This document shows positions 34,672 to 46,299 of a DNA stretch of 64,000 nucleotides, piece by piece; position 1 is the stretch's first letter, and the number at the start of each line of letters is the position of its first letter. Both the position numbers and the translations under genes were made by a program. The notes under the pieces are model-generated. The model was given only the letters and a program-made list of their open reading frames with translations, was not told the origin of the DNA and made no database searches. Source of the stretch: Cryphonectria parasitica EP155 (taxonomy: Eukaryota; Ascomycota; Sordariomycetes; Diaporthales; Cryphonectriaceae); contig NW_024468916.1 in assembly GCF_011745365.1 (NCBI RefSeq), forward strand, positions 1,719,630 through 1,783,629, written 5' to 3'.

Positions 34672-36860
34672 GCTGAGGGCCTCTGTGTATATCCTGCAAC
34701 TCTTTTGGGCCTTTCAAGTGGTTCAAACAGTGGGAGCGTGCTGCTGCGGTGTCCCGTGTTCTGAGTGCGGTGCTCTTGTTTCACCAAGACGAGATGCCGG
34801 CCCCTCCCTCGTCACCCTTGCCCTCGTACATTTGACGTCGGATGCACGTCACAAGCTCATTGCCCGATCGAGACTAGGCCTGCGTGGACAAGGGTCCCTA
34901 GTCGTAGGCTAGTACATAGACCCTCTCATCAATAAATAAAACCTTTTGGGTTTCCCCCCCAAGGAAACTTCGTTCAACCGGCCAGCTACGCCTTCCCAAG
35001 TGCGTGTTGTGCTGCAACTCTGACAGAAGGTCCCACTGGTTTAAGTCATCTGAGCCCTGGCCATATGGGCCAGTAGATCCGATGGCGTGTTCAAAATGCT
35101 GCAGTCAAGCCCGTTTGTGACTGACATTATGGCCTCCGTTCCCTACGCAATGTACAAATGGCCTGGAAAATGATATGAAAAGATTAAAGAGAAGAAGAGG
35201 GGGGAGGGGGAGTGCACGTACTATCACCGATGATGGGGAAGGGACGCACCAAAGCAATGATTTCCGAGGCTACAGCTGACCTTACAATCTTGTCGTCCAC
35301 AAATATGCCCCTGAATGTTCGTTGGCCGGTAACACACGCTTGAGGCATGTCATTGATCAGACTGGGCCGCTATACATATGCATTGGCTAAACTCAGGTGA
35401 CAAGCTCGACTCCCGCCATGTTTGCCTGGCATGCTTCAGCCATGGTAATTGTCAATTGCTGTCCTTGTAGCGATATTCTTATGGCGATTTGGTCTCTACA
35501 TTTAGTATATTGCCCACACTTGCTTATACCCGGCAGGATACCAGTGCGTTCATCACAACGGAATACTGTCTGTGTATGATTTGATCCAGTGTGAGGGGGA
35601 GGGGGGTCTTTCAACCCTATTATGAAATGATCATGCGAAATGAAGGTGGAAAGGGTACCGTATGAGTGTGCTTAACTACGGGCTGTATCAATAGGTCCAG
35701 CAGATGCACAGCCTAGATGGATGAAAATACTTCACTTGAGGTATGGTGTTGGCTGCAACAGGCTAATCAATCGGTAATAATTAAGTATTTACAAAGACAT
35801 GAACGAAACATGCGGATCATTGAACTGCCAAAAAAAAAAGACAAGCCGACAATGATCCCCAGATGACTTCGACTGGCTTACAAAACCCCATGGGGAACAA
35901 TTCTCCTCTCATGAGATTCTTAAACCCCCCCCCCCTCCCACTCCAAGTGGAAGGATGTGCCTCCTTGGCTATTGACTCAAGATCTTAGACTTTTGTGCAC
36001 CCAAGTATGTGGGTCAGCCCTCCTCCCACTCCCTCGTCTTGTTTCAAATGCACAGCATCTGGGGGTGGAGCACCTGGGAATGCTATACACTATGTATACC
36101 ATACCATGTACTTGATGACGTCTTTGGGCATATTATGGTCCTACTGTGTGTCAATTCAATCTTGACCACGTGCAAGTGTCGTATCGGAGCTGTTACAGAG
36201 GGGATAGGCTTTATTCTCTTCATGCAAATGTGACATGCTTCATAGATCGGCTCCAGCAGAATGGTAAGCTAGAGATCTTGCATTAGTTTGTTTTCAGCCT
36301 TTTCTTCTTCGAATTGCTCTCTTTTCAAACAAAGGGGTGATGTCCCTTCGGAGAAGGTTCGGACTTTGGCTTATCTATACGCGCAGGGGTCATGCGGTGC
36401 CGCGTAGGTTTTCAAGAACACGCCGCTGTTTTGGCAGACTCTTGGCCAAAATCTAGCAAATCCCTATAGAATAGGACAATCAGCAAAAGCGCCAAGAGAT
36501 AAGAAGAGCAAAAGCATATAGTGAATGAGCAGCACCGAAAGCCAGCGGGACAGCGGAACCTTGCATGTTGGTGGTAAGGCTGGCAATGTCGATGGATAGT
36601 TGGGCCGGCGGGCCTTGGCGTAATGAGTTTTGGTGATAAGAGATACGAAGCCGGAGATGTGCAATGCAAGTCATCCTGTTAGTAGCCGGAACTTTACGCC
36701 CTGCTATAGAAGAGACTGTACATACATAAAAGGAAGTGGACCGTGTTACGTTCTTTTTTCATTAGAAAACAGTTGTTTTCTATCTTCTCGTTGTCCTGAC
36801 CTCGAAAAGGAAGATTGGAATCAGTTTCGAACCAAAGAGCCTCGTCACCTGGTCAGCACG
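34672..36860. other. 2.2-kb upstream region of the ammonium permease
   Basis: No gene is recognised. It contains a C11 tract at 35925-35935 and three GATA-factor motifs at 36370-36640, listed separately. The left end should include the promoter of the minus-strand beta-lactamase-like gene. Confidence 0.45.
36370..36640. promoter_or_regulatory. Cluster of HGATAR motifs (AreA/NIT2-type) upstream of the ammonium permease
   Basis: AGATAAG occurs at 36497-36503 (plus) and 36370-36376 (minus), and TGATAAG at 36634-36640 (plus). Fungal ammonium permeases are classic targets of AreA/NIT2 GATA factors during nitrogen limitation, so these sites are plausible operators 220-490 nt from the ATG. Binding is not shown. 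Confidence 0.5.
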
Positions 36861-38501
36861 ATGAGTGCAGCAGTAAGAAGCCCCCCACTTGGATCTGTTA
36901 ATGATAATAGTAGTAAAATGCAATGCTAACACTACCAATTCATTCAAAAGCCAAGCTACAATGAGTCCATGCCCAATGGCGGCGATCCATTGACCACTGA
37001 TGTCAACGCCCAGTACGTGGGATTCGAGTACAACTACACGTATCTCGTCTTCTGCGGCTTTATTGTATGGCTCATCATACCAGGCATCGGCCTCCTCTAC
37101 GGAGGCATGGCCAGGCGGAAATCGGCCCTCACACTCTTGTTCCAATCTCTCATGGTCGGTGCCGTCACAACCTTCCAGTGGATGTTCTGGGGCTACTCCC
37201 TGGCGTACAGCCGCACCGCCGGGCCCTTTATCGGCGACCTGGCCAACTTTGGCATGAAGAATGTCATCGCCGCCCCCAGCATCGGAAACTCGACCATCCC
37301 CGACATCGTCTTCTGTCTCTACCAGCTCCTGTTCTGCGCCTGCACGGTGCAGATCGTGGTGGGCGGTGCCTTTGAGCGCGGGCGCATCGTCCCGTCCCTC
37401 GTCTTTGGTTTCTTCTGGGCGACCATCGTCTACTGCCCCATCGCCTGCTGGACCTGGAACCCGAGCGGCTGGCTGTACAACCTCCCCTCGCTCGACTTTG
37501 CAGGCGGCGGCCCCGTGCACATCGCCAGCGGCTGGGCGGCGCTGGCCTACGCCCTCGTCCTCGGCAAGAGGAGGAAGAACCCCGAGGACCGAACCCACGG
37601 CAAGGCCCACAACACGACCCTTGTCTTCCTCGGCACCGTGCTGATCTGGTTCGGCTGGTTCGGCTTCAACGGCGGCTCGGCCCTGAACGCGAGCGTCCGC
37701 GCCATGTACGCCGCCTTCAACACCAACACGGCCGCCTCGACGGGTGCCATCGGCTGGGTCATGGTCGACTATATCCGGCACAAGGGGCGATTCAGCGTCG
37801 TTGGCGCCTGCGAGGGTGCCATTGCTGGTCTCGTCGGGATCACGCCTGCGGCTGGCTACGTGAGCGTGTGGCTGGCTGCCGTCATTGGGTTCCTCACAGC
37901 GGTTGTCTGCGCCCTCATGGACAAGGTCAATGACTGGCTGCACACGGATGACGGCCTGGAGGTCTTCAAGCTTCATGGCATCGGGGGCATCTGTGGCTCA
38001 TTCTTCACTGGCATCTTTGCCACGGCTTCAGGTGAGTTCGTTCGGCGACAACTTTTTGATTACTATGTCCTGATGCCAACAACATCTTGGCTTAGTATAA
38101 CAATGCTAACCCCTCATGAATGATTCATAGTCTCCGCTCTTGACGGCGTCACCGTTGCTTCTGGTGGTATTGACGGCAACGGCATCCAAATCGGAAAGCA
38201 GTTCGCCGAGATCTGTGCCATCTCGTCCTACTCCTTCGTGGTCTCGTTCGCCCTGCTGTTCATCATGAAGTACATTCCGGGCCTGCACCTGCGCGTATCG
38301 GACGAGGCTGAAGAGCTGGGAATGGATCTGGACCAGTTTTTTGACGAGCAGATTGGCGACTGGAGCTATCTCGAAGAATCCGAGAAGCGCCGGAACACGA
38401 CGATCCTGGGCCAGGGTGTGATGGGTAACAGCAGCTCGTCGACGGAGAGAGTTACAGAGGAGACGACGGGAGGCCATGGTGCGGGTGTGAAGACGGCATA
38501 A
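36861..38501 (+). CDS. mep: Ammonium permease of the Amt/Mep/Rh family
   Basis: Three exons, 36861-36872, 36951-38031 and 38131-38501, encode about 487 aa. Exon 1 codes only four residues (MSAA) and is joined to PSYNESMPNGGDPLT. The protein has about 11 membrane spans with LYGGMARRKSA, FQWMFWGYSLAYS and FNGGSALNAS blocks. The pore twin-histidines are His194 (GGGPVHIASG) and His346 (KLHGIGGICG). The C-terminal tail has GMDLDQFFDEQIG, like the regulatory tail of Mep proteins. It imports ammonium across the plasma membrane and may sense it, as Mep2 does. GATA motifs upstream fit nitrogen control. It converges with the alcohol dehydrogenase gene, 261 bp between stops. Confidence 0.96.
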
Positions 38502-38762
38502 ATCGTTGTAAAGTAGCAAAGCTGGATAGCTCTTCAATCAGGATAAAAAAAGTATTCAGATGTGATAATCAAACGGACACAACAATGGTTTCCTCTATAT
38601 GACACTCACAAAAAGTCTGGGAAATGGCCCACCATTGCATCATCTTGTATGGATCAACAAGTAATGCTCGCATGTCATGATGTGAATGGAATCTTCTCCC
38701 TTCAGCTTTCCTTCATCTTGTGTAATTATCACCTGCTATTATGCCATGTCCAAACTACAAGG

Positions 38763-40071
38763 CTACCAGACCATAATAGGCTTGACAATATCCCCCCGTC
38801 CCATTACCTTCACCGCGTTCTCAAAATCCTCAAAATCAAAGAACTGAACCAGTTTCTCGACAGGGAAAATCCCCTCCTTCCACCACTGGATCATCTTGGG
38901 CACGTACTCGCTCGTCCTGCTATGGCCCTGCACCGCGCCAAAATACTGCTTGCCGCTGACCATGAAGCTCTGCATGTGCAGCGTCAGATTGGCATTGGGC
39001 ATGCCCGTCCCGACTTGGATGATCTTGGCCATATATCTGGTGTACTCGACCTGCGCAGCGACAAGCGGCGGGTAGGCACTCGTATCGATGGAGATGGTCG
39101 CCCCCAGCCCATCTGCAGCATCCTTCACGGCCGCCACGAGCTGCTCCACCGACATGGTGCTGGTGTTGAACACATGCGTCGCGCCAAGCGACTTTGCCAG
39201 CTCCAGACGCGCCTCGACCTTGTCGATGCCGATGATGGTCTTACATTTCTGATTCCTGGCTGCCATGACCGCTGCCAGGCCGACCCCTCCCATCCCCACG
39301 ATGGCGATAGCGTCCTCGGGACCGGCCTTGGCCACGTTGATGACGGTGCCGCTTCCGGTCTGTAGTCCGCAGCCCAGAGGAGCAAGGAGCTTCAGGTCCT
39401 CGCGCGCCAGGCCCAGACCGCCCACATTGACCACCGATTTGTCGCTGACGATTGTATACTTTGCGAAGCTCGATTGTCCGAAGAACCGGCCGCCGATGGA
39501 TCCCCCTTGTTGGTCTGAGAATGCGGGCTCACCCATGAAATTGATGTCGAAGAACGCCGTGCAGTGCGAAGGAGGTCCTGTTTTACAGACATGGCACTCG
39601 CCGCAGTACGAGAATGACAGAAGCACTGGATCTCCTGGTTTGACCTGCACGTATAGATGGGCTTGTCAACTGACACCGATCCCTGAGACTAGGCAGAGTT
39701 TTCACGGCTCACCTTGGTTACAGTCTTGCCGATTTCCGTCACATATCCAGAACCCTGACCAATAGGTTAGAAACAAGAAGAACAAAGATGCCGCGAGTAG
39801 ACAGCGTCTTTGCTTGGACTGGCAGCCCGTGGCGGAAGAATATGTTTATCAAAGTAGTTACCTCATGGCCTAATACCCTTGGATAATACACAGCAGGGAC
39901 GCCTTCATCGTCAGGCGTATCGCCGCAATGCAGATCTGTATGGCAGATACCTGATGCAACGATCTCTACCACGACCTCGTCGTCCTTGAGTTCGCGGAGC
40001 TGGACCTTCTCTATCGCCCATTTGCCCTGGCTAAAGGGCCCACGTGAGACAAGGGCTTTCGACTCCATCAT
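38763..40071 (-). CDS. Zinc-dependent medium-chain alcohol dehydrogenase (aryl/benzyl-alcohol type)
   Basis: Three exons, 40071-39862, 39754-39713 and 39644-38763, encode about 377 aa; the middle exon codes 14 residues. Catalytic zinc ligands are Cys43 (SGICHTD) and His69-Glu70 (GHE), with the third ligand later near LGCGLQTG. The structural zinc site is Cys98, Cys101, Cys104 and Cys112 (CGECHVC...C). The NAD-binding Rossmann glycine motif is IVGMGGVGLAAV. Such enzymes interconvert alcohols and aldehydes with NAD; the sequence type is closest to aryl/benzyl-alcohol dehydrogenases, but specificity cannot be read. It is probably cytosolic. Confidence 0.93.
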
Positions 40072-40711
40072 GTGGCGGACAAGATGTGCTCGGGGAAGTC
40101 GTGGTAGAGACGAGCCGGGACTCCTTTGAGATGATAACTGAATCGGAATTTGGGTCTTTGTCGAATTTCGGGCCCCGGCCTGTCGTAGGAATTGTGAGTT
40201 CTCCCAGAAGATTTGACTCTGGCGTCTTCAGTTGAGTGCGGGGGGAGCCGGAAGTTGGAACGGGAAGACATGACAAGTGATCTGCTGGGCTAGGGTTCGT
40301 TCGGGGCACAGCCAGCTATTAAATCACAGGGCCATTTTAGTCGGCTCGTACAAGTTTTAACAACAAACAATCATTTATGAAACTTCTTACTGTCTTGCGT
40401 CGAGAAATCCCCTCCTTTTCGCACTAGATAATAATTTAAAGAACCATAAATGAAAATGAATGTATTGAGTGAGGCAAGGAGTTTAATGAGCGTGATCTGA
40501 GGCTCTTGGAGCATAAAGTACTTATACCCAGCGCGCCTATTAACTGTTCCCTGAGAGCATCGTTCAGCACCTATTTGCCTCCGCTGCCTTTTCTTGTTGC
40601 AGGCAAGAATCATGAGAGAGTATGCCATTATCAGGCTCCACGATGAACAAGAGCATTGCATGGATCTGCTGCTAGAACCAATACTTCTTTCCAAAATTCT
40701 CACTTCTCTTC
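40072..40711. other. Spacer between secreted-protein and dehydrogenase genes
   Basis: It should contain the dehydrogenase promoter (minus strand) and the 3' flank of the secreted-protein gene. No coding feature is supported. Confidence 0.4.
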
Positions 40712-41587
40712 CTAGTTCCTCTTGAAAACAGTTCCAGTGCTGTTATCACCTGTAGAAGAGATCTGTTAGCGATAGGTTAAGAAGCTGATGGTTGTTCAAA
40801 CCACAATTCCAGAATTTTCCTTCTTGGATCATTCTCTGCCTGCTTTCTTGCAATTGCATGGGAGTCCTCTTATCAAAGGAATAATTCTCACCTCCTCCAA
40901 TAGGGAACATAGGCAACGAGATTCCAGGACCATCGGAACAGCCGTCGCTCGGCTTTCCCAATCCGAAGAGCCCCCGCCCTTTCTTAGCATTTGGCGTACA
41001 TGTCGACTCTGCAGCCGGCTCGCTGACTACCTCCGAAGAAGGCAAGGCACTAGTAGTGACGGTAGCCAGGGTCGTGGGGATCGACGTAGTAGGAATGGAT
41101 GTGACCGCGCTCGAGGACACAGACGTGGTCGGCGCTGCAGACGTCGGCGGGGGTGGCGGGGCGGCGACAGAAGTTGTCGGGGGCGGCGGGGCAGCGACAG
41201 ACGTCGTCGGGGGTGGCGGGGCGGCGACAGAAGTCGTCGGCCGGACAGGCGCCGCCGCCGCCGATGTGGTCGCCTTGGCAGGAGCCTTGTCAGGCGACTT
41301 CGCAGGAGCTTTCTTGCCCTTGCGTGCATCAAGCTGGTGGCTTCCGCTCAGGAGGTCCGCAGCCCTTGCGAGGATTTCTGCCAGGGCTTCGTCGCGCTCA
41401 GCGAGACCGACGTTGGAAGATCCATCGCTAAGGTAAAGAAGAAGACAGAATTCATCAGTGACTGGATTGAACAAGATGTAGTGACGAACGATGAATTTTC
41501 CACAGCATACCGAGGAGCGACTTGCTGCAAGGCACTCGAGACGCCAGCAATGCTGACAAGCACGGCAAAGATCTGAGTGAAGCGCAT
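40712..41587 (-). CDS. Secreted Pro/Thr-rich repeat protein
   Basis: Three exons, 41587-41511, 41427-40892 and 40749-40712, encode about 216 aa. The N-terminus MRFTQIFAVLVSIAGVSSA is a clear signal peptide. A short acidic/helical region (ERDEALAEILARAADLL) and a Lys/Pro stretch precede three tandem copies of the 10-residue unit PPPPTTSVAA, then a Ser/Thr-rich region that would suit O-glycosylation. The C-terminal part has two Cys (STCTPN and DGCSDG) and ends after the last exon in TVFKRN. No GPI signal is obvious. It may be a cell-wall or extracellular protein; no known domain is recognised. Confidence 0.72.
41151..41240. repeat. Three 30-bp tandem repeats in the secreted-protein gene
   Basis: Units at 41151-41180, 41181-41210 and 41211-41240 differ at only a few bases. 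Each encodes the 10-residue Pro/Thr/Ser/Val/Ala unit on the minus strand. Confidence 0.85.
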
Positions 41588-43769
41588 GGTGTCCAAGTAA
41601 CTTTGAGGTGTGTCGTGGTGGTGGGCGCGTGGTCAACAAGTTCAATTACCAAGGTAAAACCTGAACTATTATTGCTGCAGGAACGAAAGTGGGAAGGGAT
41701 AGAGATCCGGCTCAATCGCGAATTAGACAAACACTGATCAATGAGCACGCGTAACGAAGGTGAGGTAAGATCCAGTCTTGACCCAAAGCGAGTGACAAAA
41801 TGAATGGCGATTAGAGGCAATCCCAGCAGCAGAACCAGTCTACTGAAGCCGAAAAGAAGGACAAAAAACACAAAGCAGTAATTATCGAATAGATGCAGTG
41901 GTATGTGAATGAAAGAAAGTAGAGAGAGGCTCTCAGGAGCATTCATATACACATTTATATTATTCGATTGGCTAAGAACGGGTTCAGGAAATTGAGCTAG
42001 TCCATCTCCTCGAATTGCGGAACATGGCCGGCCACGATTCGACCTTGGGCCAAAGGTCAGGACGTGGCCGCACACACTTGTACAAAGATGACAGGAAATA
42101 AGCAATGGTGCAACGACCGCATTCCTACTTTGAGAATGCCAAGTCGTGAAGGGTAATTGCCAGGTCGCGGAAGTCGGCAAGCTCAACATTCTAATACGGC
42201 CTCAGAAACGGAACCTTCATAATGTTCGAACTTTGGTCCCCAAAGAATGACCTCAAAACGAATGGGACAACACCGGCCTTCTCTTCCATTTAATTGCAAC
42301 GCATCTTCAAACAATTTTCATCCGCCTGCAGTATCCGCCTGCATAGTTCGTCGATGTGATGGAGCGTACCGCTGTCTGTAAGTCAATAGAAAGATCAGGA
42401 ATGTGCAGAGTCAGCGTGCATGCTTCAAAAGGTAAAATGTAGAGGAGATGCTGCAACAGAGGGTTCAATCCTGTTCCTAATGTTGACAAGCGCGTGCAAA
42501 GGAAAGAACCCTGGTTCCGATTGTACTTTTGGGCGACCAGGTAATTCTTGTGGGATATCAAGATCGCCAAGGAGCCGCAGATTCTTGGCGGTGAGAGAAG
42601 TAAGATCATTCTGCTTCATTGAACAACGACAGAGAAGGCTGCAGTCCAAGATAGGCTGCTACAATAAAGTTTCACGCTGAGTAGATTAACATGCCAAGCT
42701 GTCCCTTCCTGACATTTCTTGATTTAGGGGGCGAAAATATTCGTCAGACGGCCTTGCGGCCACTACTTGTCCTTGCGAGACTCCTGCTTGAATGAATTGA
42801 CTGGATAGTGGAAGAGACTTGGAAAAGTCTCACATTGTCAGTCGAAGAGGCTCTGATGCACTTGAGTGGAACTGCCGCCAAGGTAAAGACCTTTGGTCTG
42901 CTCTCGCCAACCTGCATGCCAAGGCAGGCTGAGTAGAAGCAATTGTCTGAACATGATGTGCATGTCAATTCAGATACGTCGCAAAATAGAATCCGAGGCC
43001 AGCGGACGTTGTTCTTGGCATGTCAGATCTGGGCCTAAGAATGGTTCGCGCTGATGCGCCCAGACAGACCTCTTGTCATCTGTGGCAGAAGGGACGAAAC
43101 AAAAGCGAAGGCGGCCCTAGAACCAACAAAATCTGACTGGCTATGCCTTACTCATATCATCCCAACTGCCAGAGGTCATCGTTTGAATATGAGGACTCGG
43201 TCAACTTATCCGCTTCGGAATTTTGATACTTGTGCAATGTTCACTCAGAAAAATGGATGGACGAAAAACCAAAAAAAAAAAAAAAAAACCAAAAAAAAAA
43301 CCCCCCCACCTCAGAATAGACCTAAGTATAGCATGCTAGAGCCTCGTCAGGTCGCTGGACAAGACGAAGCTGCACTGCAAGTAAGATGGGCAAGTCGGCT
43401 GGCATAATCTATGGGAGGTGAAGTGGACATAGAGGGCGGCGACCAATCTATTCAGTAGGACGAAGCTGGAAGGAACGAAAGACATGGCTTTGTGACGAAA
43501 CAATCAATTTCAGAACATGCCGGAAGTGTCGATCGTCGAGCAGTCATTGCTGAAACTCGCTGGTCTCTCAGTGGCCGCAGCGATGGTAAGTTGTTGTCCC
43601 CGTACATTTACCCTTCTTGAACATTGCAATCTATTATCCTGTTTCCAGAAATACGACGTCTTACTCATTCCAAAGATCAACTGCAGCTCTCTCTGAGCAA
43701 TCAAAACACTCATCTACTTCACTTGTAATTAATCCTCAACCAGCGTTACGAGTCCGTTAGAGGTCAGCT
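41588..43769. other. 2.2-kb intergenic region
   Basis: It holds the promoter of the secreted-protein gene (minus) and the 5' flank of the unrecognised 244-aa gene (plus). Adenine tracts interrupted by CC and followed by C7 occur at about 43266-43307. A spliced 38-codon frame at 43517-43696 is discussed in the findings. No other gene is supported. Confidence 0.4.
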
Positions 43770-44504
43770 ATGATGGCAGAGACGCGAGTATTCGTGCGCT
43801 TCGAAACACCTCCAAGTATTCAGAAAATCGATGAATTCAACGTGCCCCCAGGTACATACCTGTTTCTCGGCCAAGCGACTCCGAACGATGAGCGATGCAG
43901 CCGAAACACTCCCCGAAATCCACGGTCCTTGATCATCAACCTCTGGTGTCATCTGCCCATTGCAAGCGATGTCGAGAGCGAAGATTTCCTGCAAACCCTC
44001 CGGAAACAGATTGCGAAGACGAGAAATGACATGGATCGGAGGAGATGCCGCGTGGAATGGAACAATCTTCTGGGTCATATCGGTGTCGTTGTGCCCAAGA
44101 AATTCCTGCGGCCCGAGAACTTCAACGTGGTCATGCCAACGCGTGCGATGGTATGCATCGCCCCCAAAAATCTCAGCTACGAGATTGGCAGCACCCGGAG
44201 TGAAATCAAGCGCAGTTATGTCAACAGCCTTTCACAAGCCATGAATACTCCACGGCGTCCTGGATCAGTGGAGGAAGGGAGCGGCGCGACTGCCGCATAC
44301 CATGACCTATCTTATCATTACAGGGCCGTACATCGCTTCAACAAATTCTTACACTTTCAAGAAATCCAAGTCAAATGGAAGGGAGAGCCGCAGGTGGACA
44401 TGGAAGGCTTGGCTGGCAAAGAGATTTGGACCATTGCAGACAGAGCATCGATGAGAATATATTACCTGCGGCTCCAGCAGATCCAGAGGATCATCGATGC
44501 GTAG
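43770..44504 (+). CDS. Unrecognised 244-aa protein
   Basis: A single open frame with two consecutive ATGs at 43770 and 43773. I do not recognise the family. No signal peptide or membrane span is seen. The protein is basic with Trp-containing blocks (INLWCHLPI, CRVEWNNLLGHIGVVVPKKF) and a C-terminal region rich in aromatic and charged residues (SYHYRAVHRFNKFLHF, IYYLRLQQIQRI) that may be helical. Its GC content is lower than that of the neighbouring conserved genes. It could be a lineage-specific gene or a shortened copy of something larger. The length without stops and a sensible start are the only support. Confidence 0.5.
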   Translation: MMAETRVFVRFETPPSIQKIDEFNVPPGTYLFLGQATPNDERCSRNTPRNPRSLIINLWCHLPIASDVESEDFLQTLRKQIAKTRNDMDRRRCRVEWNNLLGHIGVVVPKKFLRPENFNVVMPTRAMVCIAPKNLSYEIGSTRSEIKRSYVNSLSQAMNTPRRPGSVEEGSGATAAYHDLSYHYRAVHRFNKFLHFQEIQVKWKGEPQVDMEGLAGKEIWTIADRASMRIYYLRLQQIQRIIDA

Positions 44505-45027
44505 GAGGCACGAAAAAAGACCCAAATGGTCAAAGGAAAGCAAGCATAGGTCTATAGAGATGCGCCACATGACAAGTTCTGGACGGCCGTCTTCGAGATG
44601 GCGAAGCGCAGGTCAGGCACTATAATCGATGATCCCTGATGATAAGTAGCGAAAAATAATCTTCTTTAAAAAAAAATGAATGAAGCGATTGAAAAGCTTG
44701 GTCGGAGGTGGTTTTTCCTCTAGTCAGTGTGAACAATTTTATTGAGTTCAGAGGCATTGATGGCTCTTCATTTCGAGATGCCCATAGGGCCAGGACAAGG
44801 TGTCGTCTATTGTTCTCGTCTGTGATCACATCGGTCTTGTTAGTCGTAATACCACTTATCTCAACGTCGCTACTAACTCTCATTCGCTTCTACAAATTTC
44901 AGAGATGTCGAGGGGTAGGCGTCCTGAAGTGACGTAGACGTGACGTCGTTGACCTATCAGCATTCAAAACAAACCCATTGGCATCTGCAAGATTTGAGAA
45001 TCATTCCCAATACCATCACTTTGCACC
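44505..45027. other. Intergenic region upstream of the SMP-30-like gene
   Basis: Nothing recognisable beyond the presumed promoter of the downstream gene. Confidence 0.4.
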
Positions 45028-45927
45028 ATGAAGGAGTATACTGCCGAAGAATGGCTTCCATCAGGTTCGGGGTTGGGAGAGAGCCCCTTGTACCGCGCCA
45101 GCGATGACACATTCTTTTGGGTCGACATCAAAGCCCAACTCATCCACGCCATCCCTGCACAGAAAGGCTGGGAGTCCAAAAGAACCTACCAGTTCGAAGA
45201 GTGTATGACCAGGCTGCACGTCGTCGCGGGGCGGGAGGACGTTTTGGCAGTGCAAACCAAGCGAGGTTTGGCACTGCTCTCGCTGGACTCAGGGGCGCTC
45301 AAGCCTCTGGCGGATATCAAGCACAAGGATGCAAGTCTCAACGATAAGGTGCGGATGAACGACGGAGGTATCGATGCTCGAGGGAGGTGGTGGGCTGGGA
45401 CCATGGCTCTTGACGAGGAGACGGCCATCGGCCGTCTCTGGTGCATGCACAAGAGTGTCAAAGAGACGGAGGACGCCTCGGTGCTCGAGCTAGACAGTCT
45501 CGTGGACACGCCTGTGCCCAACGGGCCGGTGTGGTCTCCCGATAATCGGACTATGTACGTGTGCGAGACGCCGGGCGGGAGGATCTTCCGGTACGACTAC
45601 GACCTGGAGCATGGGACAGCGTCGAACAAAAGCCTGTTCGCGGAGCTGCAAGAAGGCGGTATGCCGGATGGGATGGCGGTAGACGTCGAGGGTCACGTCT
45701 GGGTGGCGGCGAACTCGCAGGGCAAGCTCGTGAGACTCAATCCTGAGGGAGAGGTTGTGGCTGTGTGCGCCGTGCCTGGTGCGAAGATGACATCTTGTCC
45801 TGCATTTGGAGGCAAGGACATGAAGACGTTGTTTGTCACCTCGATCGCGTCAGAGGGGTCAACTGGTCATGTATACCGCATAGAGGTGGACGTTCCCGGG
45901 ATCAGGCGACACGAGTTTCAGGCATGA
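45028..45927 (+). CDS. SMP-30/gluconolactonase/LRE (regucalcin) family protein
   Basis: A 299-aa single-exon six-bladed beta-propeller of typical family length. Metal and active-site blocks are GESPLY (Glu18), RMNDGG (Asn111-Asp112), PNGPVWSPD (Asn165) and MPDGMAVD (Asp214), matching the divalent-metal ligands of regucalcin and gluconolactonases. The start sits in a TTGCACCATG context. Family members hydrolyse sugar lactones or related esters in the cytosol. No signal peptide is present, unlike the paraoxonase-like propeller at 11-13 kb. Substrate is unassigned. Confidence 0.92.
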   Translation: MKEYTAEEWLPSGSGLGESPLYRASDDTFFWVDIKAQLIHAIPAQKGWESKRTYQFEECMTRLHVVAGREDVLAVQTKRGLALLSLDSGALKPLADIKHKDASLNDKVRMNDGGIDARGRWWAGTMALDEETAIGRLWCMHKSVKETEDASVLELDSLVDTPVPNGPVWSPDNRTMYVCETPGGRIFRYDYDLEHGTASNKSLFAELQEGGMPDGMAVDVEGHVWVAANSQGKLVRLNPEGEVVAVCAVPGAKMTSCPAFGGKDMKTLFVTSIASEGSTGHVYRIEVDVPGIRRHEFQA

Positions 45928-46299
45928 TTGAAGCAGTATACGACCAGGAACTATATTAGCCCTACAAGAGGAGACAATCTGGCCATTCTCGCGGAGCACA
46001 ACAGAAGTGCTTACTGGCTTGTGTCACTCCGAAGGCAGTCACGAGGAAAGGTGTCGGTTCGGATATACGTTGGCGCGGGTGACGTCAGAATCGTTCTATA
46101 ATCCGAGACAAGGGCAGGCCATGGAAACATTGAAAGGTCGTGCAGCTGTCCTTAGTGCCCAACCTTTCCAAGCCGCAGCTTTCAGAACACAAACTTCAAT
46201 CAACCATTTCTAAACAGATCTCCCACAACACTGCTCGCATTTGGCTCAAAACAATCAAGCAATTCCAGGTGATTGATTCTGCCAACAGAGGGCGCAGCC
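45928..46299. other. Spacer upstream of a small gene
   Basis: No coding sequence is evident; it is the presumed promoter and leader of the small gene at 46300. Confidence 0.4.

Noticed and set aside
36780..37976. 398-codon open frame antisense to the ammonium permease
   Set aside because: It is a codon-bias shadow of a well-supported gene and has no domain.
42440..42500. GGTTCAATCC sequence resembling a tRNA B box
   Set aside because: No A box or cloverleaf stems can be formed around it.
43266..43307. Poly(A)-like tail suggesting a retroposed element
   Set aside because: The A-tracts are interrupted by CC and no target-site duplication or reverse-transcriptase remnant is seen.
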